Below are positions 61,580-64,000 of a stretch of 64,000 nucleotides of DNA, piece by piece. The translations under genes and the position numbers were made by a program. Under the pieces are notes generated by a model that made no database searches, had not been told where the DNA came from, and saw only the letters and a program-made list of their open reading frames with translations. Within the stretch, counting starts at the first letter, position 1; every line of letters starts with the position of its first letter. The DNA comes from JBCDJI01 sp964351865 (GTDB lineage Bacteria; Verrucomicrobiota; Verrucomicrobiia; Methylacidiphilales; JBCBYL01), in assembly GCA_964351865.1 (NCBI GenBank), contig CAYGPJ010000002.1:1-64000 (forward strand), written 5' to 3'.

Positions 61580-61945
61580 CTAATCTTGCTCTATCCGGGG
61601 AGCTGATTTATCTGCTTTTCCGCCCCAGGAAATGATCCGTGCTTTCGACCCCATTTCTTCCGCATCCTTAATTCGATCCATGCGTACATAAATCAGCGAC
61701 ATGGTCGTGTAAGCCATCTGATCATTGGGATGGATTCGGATCGTCTCCTTGCCGGCAGCTTCCGCTTCTTCGTAGCGCTTAAGTTTCATTAACGCCATTG
61801 CCAGCGCATGCCAGCCGTCGAAGAAATCAGGATCGGCTTCCACTGCCTGACGATAATAGCCCACCGCCTCATCCAGATCACCCAGTGCTAAGCAGCCGTT
61901 TCCTTCATCCATTAATTCTTCCGCTTTGGTCATACGCAAAAGCAT
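61580..61945 (-). CDS. Small tetratricopeptide-repeat protein
   Basis: 121 residues with two to three TPR units: ALGDLDEAVGYYRQAVEADPDFF, then ALMKLKRYEEAEAAGKETI, then a degenerate third (AYTTMSLIYVRMDRIKDAEE). No signal peptide, so a cytoplasmic protein-interaction adaptor. ATG 61945 or 61933 may be the start; neither has a strong ribosome-binding site. The partner is unknown. It lies 47 bp after the YiiX-type hydrolase stop. Confidence 0.72.
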   Translation of the reverse strand: MLLRMTKAEELMDEGNGCLALGDLDEAVGYYRQAVEADPDFFDGWHALAMALMKLKRYEEAEAAGKETIRIHPNDQMAYTTMSLIYVRMDRIKDAEEMGSKARIISWGGKADKSAPRIEQD

Positions 61946-61992
61946 ACGCAGGAAAGACTGGAATACAACCGACTACCGTGTTGAAGCAGCGA

Positions 61993-63735
61993 TTACTCTT
62001 GTAACAGATACCATTTCGGACGATTCCAACTGGCGCGTAATGCGCTGGCATCAGACACTACCGCAGTGCCTTCGTTTTCTCTGCCGTCCAGGAACACCAC
62101 CAAATCTAGTTGGCGATCCGGCTGATCGAATTCGCGATCAAATTTAATCACCAGATGATTGGGAGGGAGTAACGGACGACCATTTATCATTACGGTTTCC
62201 AAATCCAGTCCCTTACAGCCCGAATAGGCTTTATAGACTAATTCGGAACAGACCAGTTCACTGTCAGTGGCAAAATCAAAATTATAATCGTAAGGCCGAC
62301 CATGGTAGGACAAGGCTCGCAGGATAGCTTGCCAGGTATCTTCTAAAGAGACATTCGGACGCAATACCGCCAGCGCATCGGCTCCACCGCTCTGGACCAG
62401 TGTCGTTAATACCACCCCTGGCGCAATCGCTTCAATGATGCAGGGCCGATCCCCACTCTCATTGACTCTGGTGAGTTCGGCATATCGTTCAGGATAGGTG
62501 TTCTTGATGATTTCTCCGGGTAGCTGCCCAGCCAGTATCTCCATGCCTGCGAAAACGGTATTCATCTCTTCAATGCTTCCCAAATATAATGCCGCATGCG
62601 GCCAGTAGCCTGGAATTCCTAAATTCGTGGCATACCAGTTTCTGCGCTGAACCATGATATCGCCGGGGCGCAGTTGCGGTGCAATCTGCTCTAGTAACGG
62701 ACGTTTAATCAAATTGGGACGATCTTTAAAGCGAATATGACTCATCCCCAGCGCAATCTTCTTCTGCACCGGCAACCAACCTTCAAAAGCTTTTGCCTCC
62801 AACTGAATCAGCGGTTTATCCACAAAGCGTTGCGGTTTCCCCACTAACTTGCGGTCCACATGATCGATCGCCTCTGCCAACTGCTCTTGTATATTCCCCG
62901 GATTACCCATCTCATCTCGCATCAACCTGAGATACGCCACTCCCGCATGGTAGCGGAGTAAGGTGCGAGGATGGACCGTTCGTTTTTGAAAATTCCGATA
63001 GGTGCCGGCAGGAATGCCGCGAGCCTGGTCGGGCTCGTTCAATAGCGATTGCATGAACTGATTATCAGACACCAGTTCATCTAAATACAGACTGGCTCGG
63101 TATTGCGCTACATAGGCGCCGAAGGCAATTCCGAACGACTTGGCATGTAACTCAGGCTTTTTACGAATCGAAATCTGAGCAAATCCCTTATACTGCTCTT
63201 TGATGATATCAAACTCGTACATGGCATCCACGTAACGCTTCCATACGTCACGAATATGCTGGTTGAGTTTCGGCGTCATCTCACCGATTTGGACTGCAAA
63301 AAGATTCTGCTGCTGCATCTCCCCATACGCCTCACGCAGATTGGCATCTAAGGTCAGGATCAGTTCCCGATCTCTTCTGATTTGTTGATGCAGTTCCGTA
63401 TCGCTCAGATCCAGCAGTGGCGACCGTTCCACTGGAACCAGCACCCACAGCAAATAGGCCCCCACTCCAAAAACGATTGCGGAGACGCACAGGTTGCGAT
63501 TCTGTCGCCATCCGTCCTTCACCCGCTTACCATGTCGCTGCAACGACTGAGCATGATGCCGTAACGATAAACAAAATAATATCAGACTGGCACTATAGAC
63601 CCCCAAAGCTAGGCCTCGGTGATACGGAAAACCAACCTTCATTACCAATAAGATAAAACTCACAGCAAAAAAGAGCACACTGAGTAAAAATAAATAGCGC
63701 TTCTTTACCTTATCTAGCTGACTCACCGATTTCAT
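61993..63735 (-). CDS. Membrane-anchored YiiX/permuted NlpC-type hydrolase
   Basis: About 580 residues from ATG 63735. Two to three N-terminal transmembrane helices (YLFLLSVLFFAVSFILLVM, LGVYSASLILFCLSL, IVFGVGAYLLWVL) precede a helical middle region of about 230 residues. The C-terminal domain matches the permuted papain-like YiiX group: LRPGDIMVQRRNWYATN, then His (about 379) in YWPHAALYLG and the nucleophile Cys (about 496) in ELVCSELVYKAY. Such enzymes cleave amide or lipid-linked bonds; the substrate here is unknown. A TTG at 63768 would overlap hemD. Confidence 0.78.
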   Translation of the reverse strand: MKSVSQLDKVKKRYLFLLSVLFFAVSFILLVMKVGFPYHRGLALGVYSASLILFCLSLRHHAQSLQRHGKRVKDGWRQNRNLCVSAIVFGVGAYLLWVLVPVERSPLLDLSDTELHQQIRRDRELILTLDANLREAYGEMQQQNLFAVQIGEMTPKLNQHIRDVWKRYVDAMYEFDIIKEQYKGFAQISIRKKPELHAKSFGIAFGAYVAQYRASLYLDELVSDNQFMQSLLNEPDQARGIPAGTYRNFQKRTVHPRTLLRYHAGVAYLRLMRDEMGNPGNIQEQLAEAIDHVDRKLVGKPQRFVDKPLIQLEAKAFEGWLPVQKKIALGMSHIRFKDRPNLIKRPLLEQIAPQLRPGDIMVQRRNWYATNLGIPGYWPHAALYLGSIEEMNTVFAGMEILAGQLPGEIIKNTYPERYAELTRVNESGDRPCIIEAIAPGVVLTTLVQSGGADALAVLRPNVSLEDTWQAILRALSYHGRPYDYNFDFATDSELVCSELVYKAYSGCKGLDLETVMINGRPLLPPNHLVIKFDREFDQPDRQLDLVVFLDGRENEGTAVVSDASALRASWNRPKWYLLQE

Positions 63736-63748
63736 CAAATTAAGCGAT

Positions 63749-64000
63749 CTAACCAATCGTTTGCTCAACGATGGTTTGCACCATCAACTCCAATTTACTT
63801 TCCGCCGGCACGGCAACACAACTCCACCCCAGCCGTTCCATTTCCTGCTGCGTGACCGGACCGATGGCAGCGCAGCGTGTGGCGGCATGATCCTGATTCA
63901 GCTCTGGAAATGCGCGATGAAAAGCCCGGACGGCAGAACCGCTACAAAAGGTCACCCAATCGGCACCCTGCTCACGGTAAATCTCTGCAGCCACAGATCG
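63749..64000 (-). CDS. hemD: Uroporphyrinogen-III synthase, 3' part only
   Basis: The C-terminal 80-odd residues of HemD, which closes and flips ring D of the linear tetrapyrrole. WVTFCSGSAVRAFHRAFP, AAIGPVTQQEMERLGW and the final ESKLELMVQTIVEQT fit the second domain of the family. The frame remains open past the window edge, so the true start lies outside. Its stop is 14 bp before the YiiX-type gene ATG. Confidence 0.8.
   Translation of the reverse strand, partial: RSVAAEIYREQGADWVTFCSGSAVRAFHRAFPELNQDHAATRCAAIGPVTQQEMERLGWSCVAVPAESKLELMVQTIVEQTIG

Overview
The window is a stretch of bacterial chromosome dominated by housekeeping genes, with a small accessory patch at the left edge and scattered small repeats. 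Gene content points to a Gram-negative, respiring bacterium. It has a diheme succinate dehydrogenase (sdhCAB), a 2-oxoglutarate dehydrogenase complex (sucA-sucB-lpdA), sucCD-gltA, a PagL-like outer-membrane lipid A deacylase, the bacterial HpnC/D/E squalene route, and a kinase-like/SUMF1-like fusion of a kind common in the Planctomycetes-Verrucomicrobia-Chlamydiae group. I infer a Verrucomicrobiota member. That placement is inference from gene style and was not checked by any search.

Layout. 1-1035 is a graveyard: the tail of a probable IS630-type transposase, a MazF-like toxin gene broken by an in-frame stop with its antitoxin intact, a REP-like hairpin and the C-terminal remnant of a ParE/RelE-type toxin. 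1036-3263 is a thiamine thiazole operon (thiG-thiH-thiS, minus strand) with a 58-bp double hairpin between thiG and thiH. 3453-7422 holds a FGGY sugar kinase (minus) and mnmE-pyrD (plus), ending at a clear bidirectional terminator. 7482-15626 is a long minus-strand run: trpS-scpA-scpB-pheA, a 790-aa membrane-anchored coiled-coil protein, prmA, a possible 26-aa membrane peptide and a lipoprotein foldase. 15899-19958 holds sufT and sdhCAB. 20164-24592 is comF-accD-folC-HAD plus a CPBP membrane protein.

From 24.6 kb the plus strand carries manC, a pseudokinase/SUMF1-like membrane protein, coaX, trpA, ruvX, pagL-like, truA and trmL. 31941-36690 is a minus-strand operon, sucC-sucD-gltA-panD-aminotransferase. 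Then come larC, an unknown gene and a secreted C39/papain-like peptidase (plus), and an acyltransferase, lysS, pyrC, gpmI and a REP-associated tyrosine transposase (RAYT) on the minus strand. 46356-49443 is hpnC followed by a natural hpnD-hpnE fusion. serA, a SufR-like regulator lacking most Fe-S cysteines, hemB and the sucA-sucB-lpdA operon follow. The right end has a MITE-like element and a second 58-bp double hairpin, then an AsmA-like protein, a TPR protein, a membrane-anchored YiiX-type hydrolase and the 3' end of hemD.

How the genes work together. The window covers much of the TCA cycle: citrate synthase, 2-oxoglutarate dehydrogenase, succinyl-CoA synthetase and succinate dehydrogenase. 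It also holds separate steps of pyrimidine, tryptophan, phenylalanine, serine, haem, folate, pantothenate/CoA and thiamine synthesis. The most unusual signal is a family of hairpins, each with a GTAG-type box at its foot, arranged as inverted pairs and showing compensatory base changes between copies. A RAYT gene, the enzyme class that mobilises such REP elements in proteobacteria, lies in the same window.
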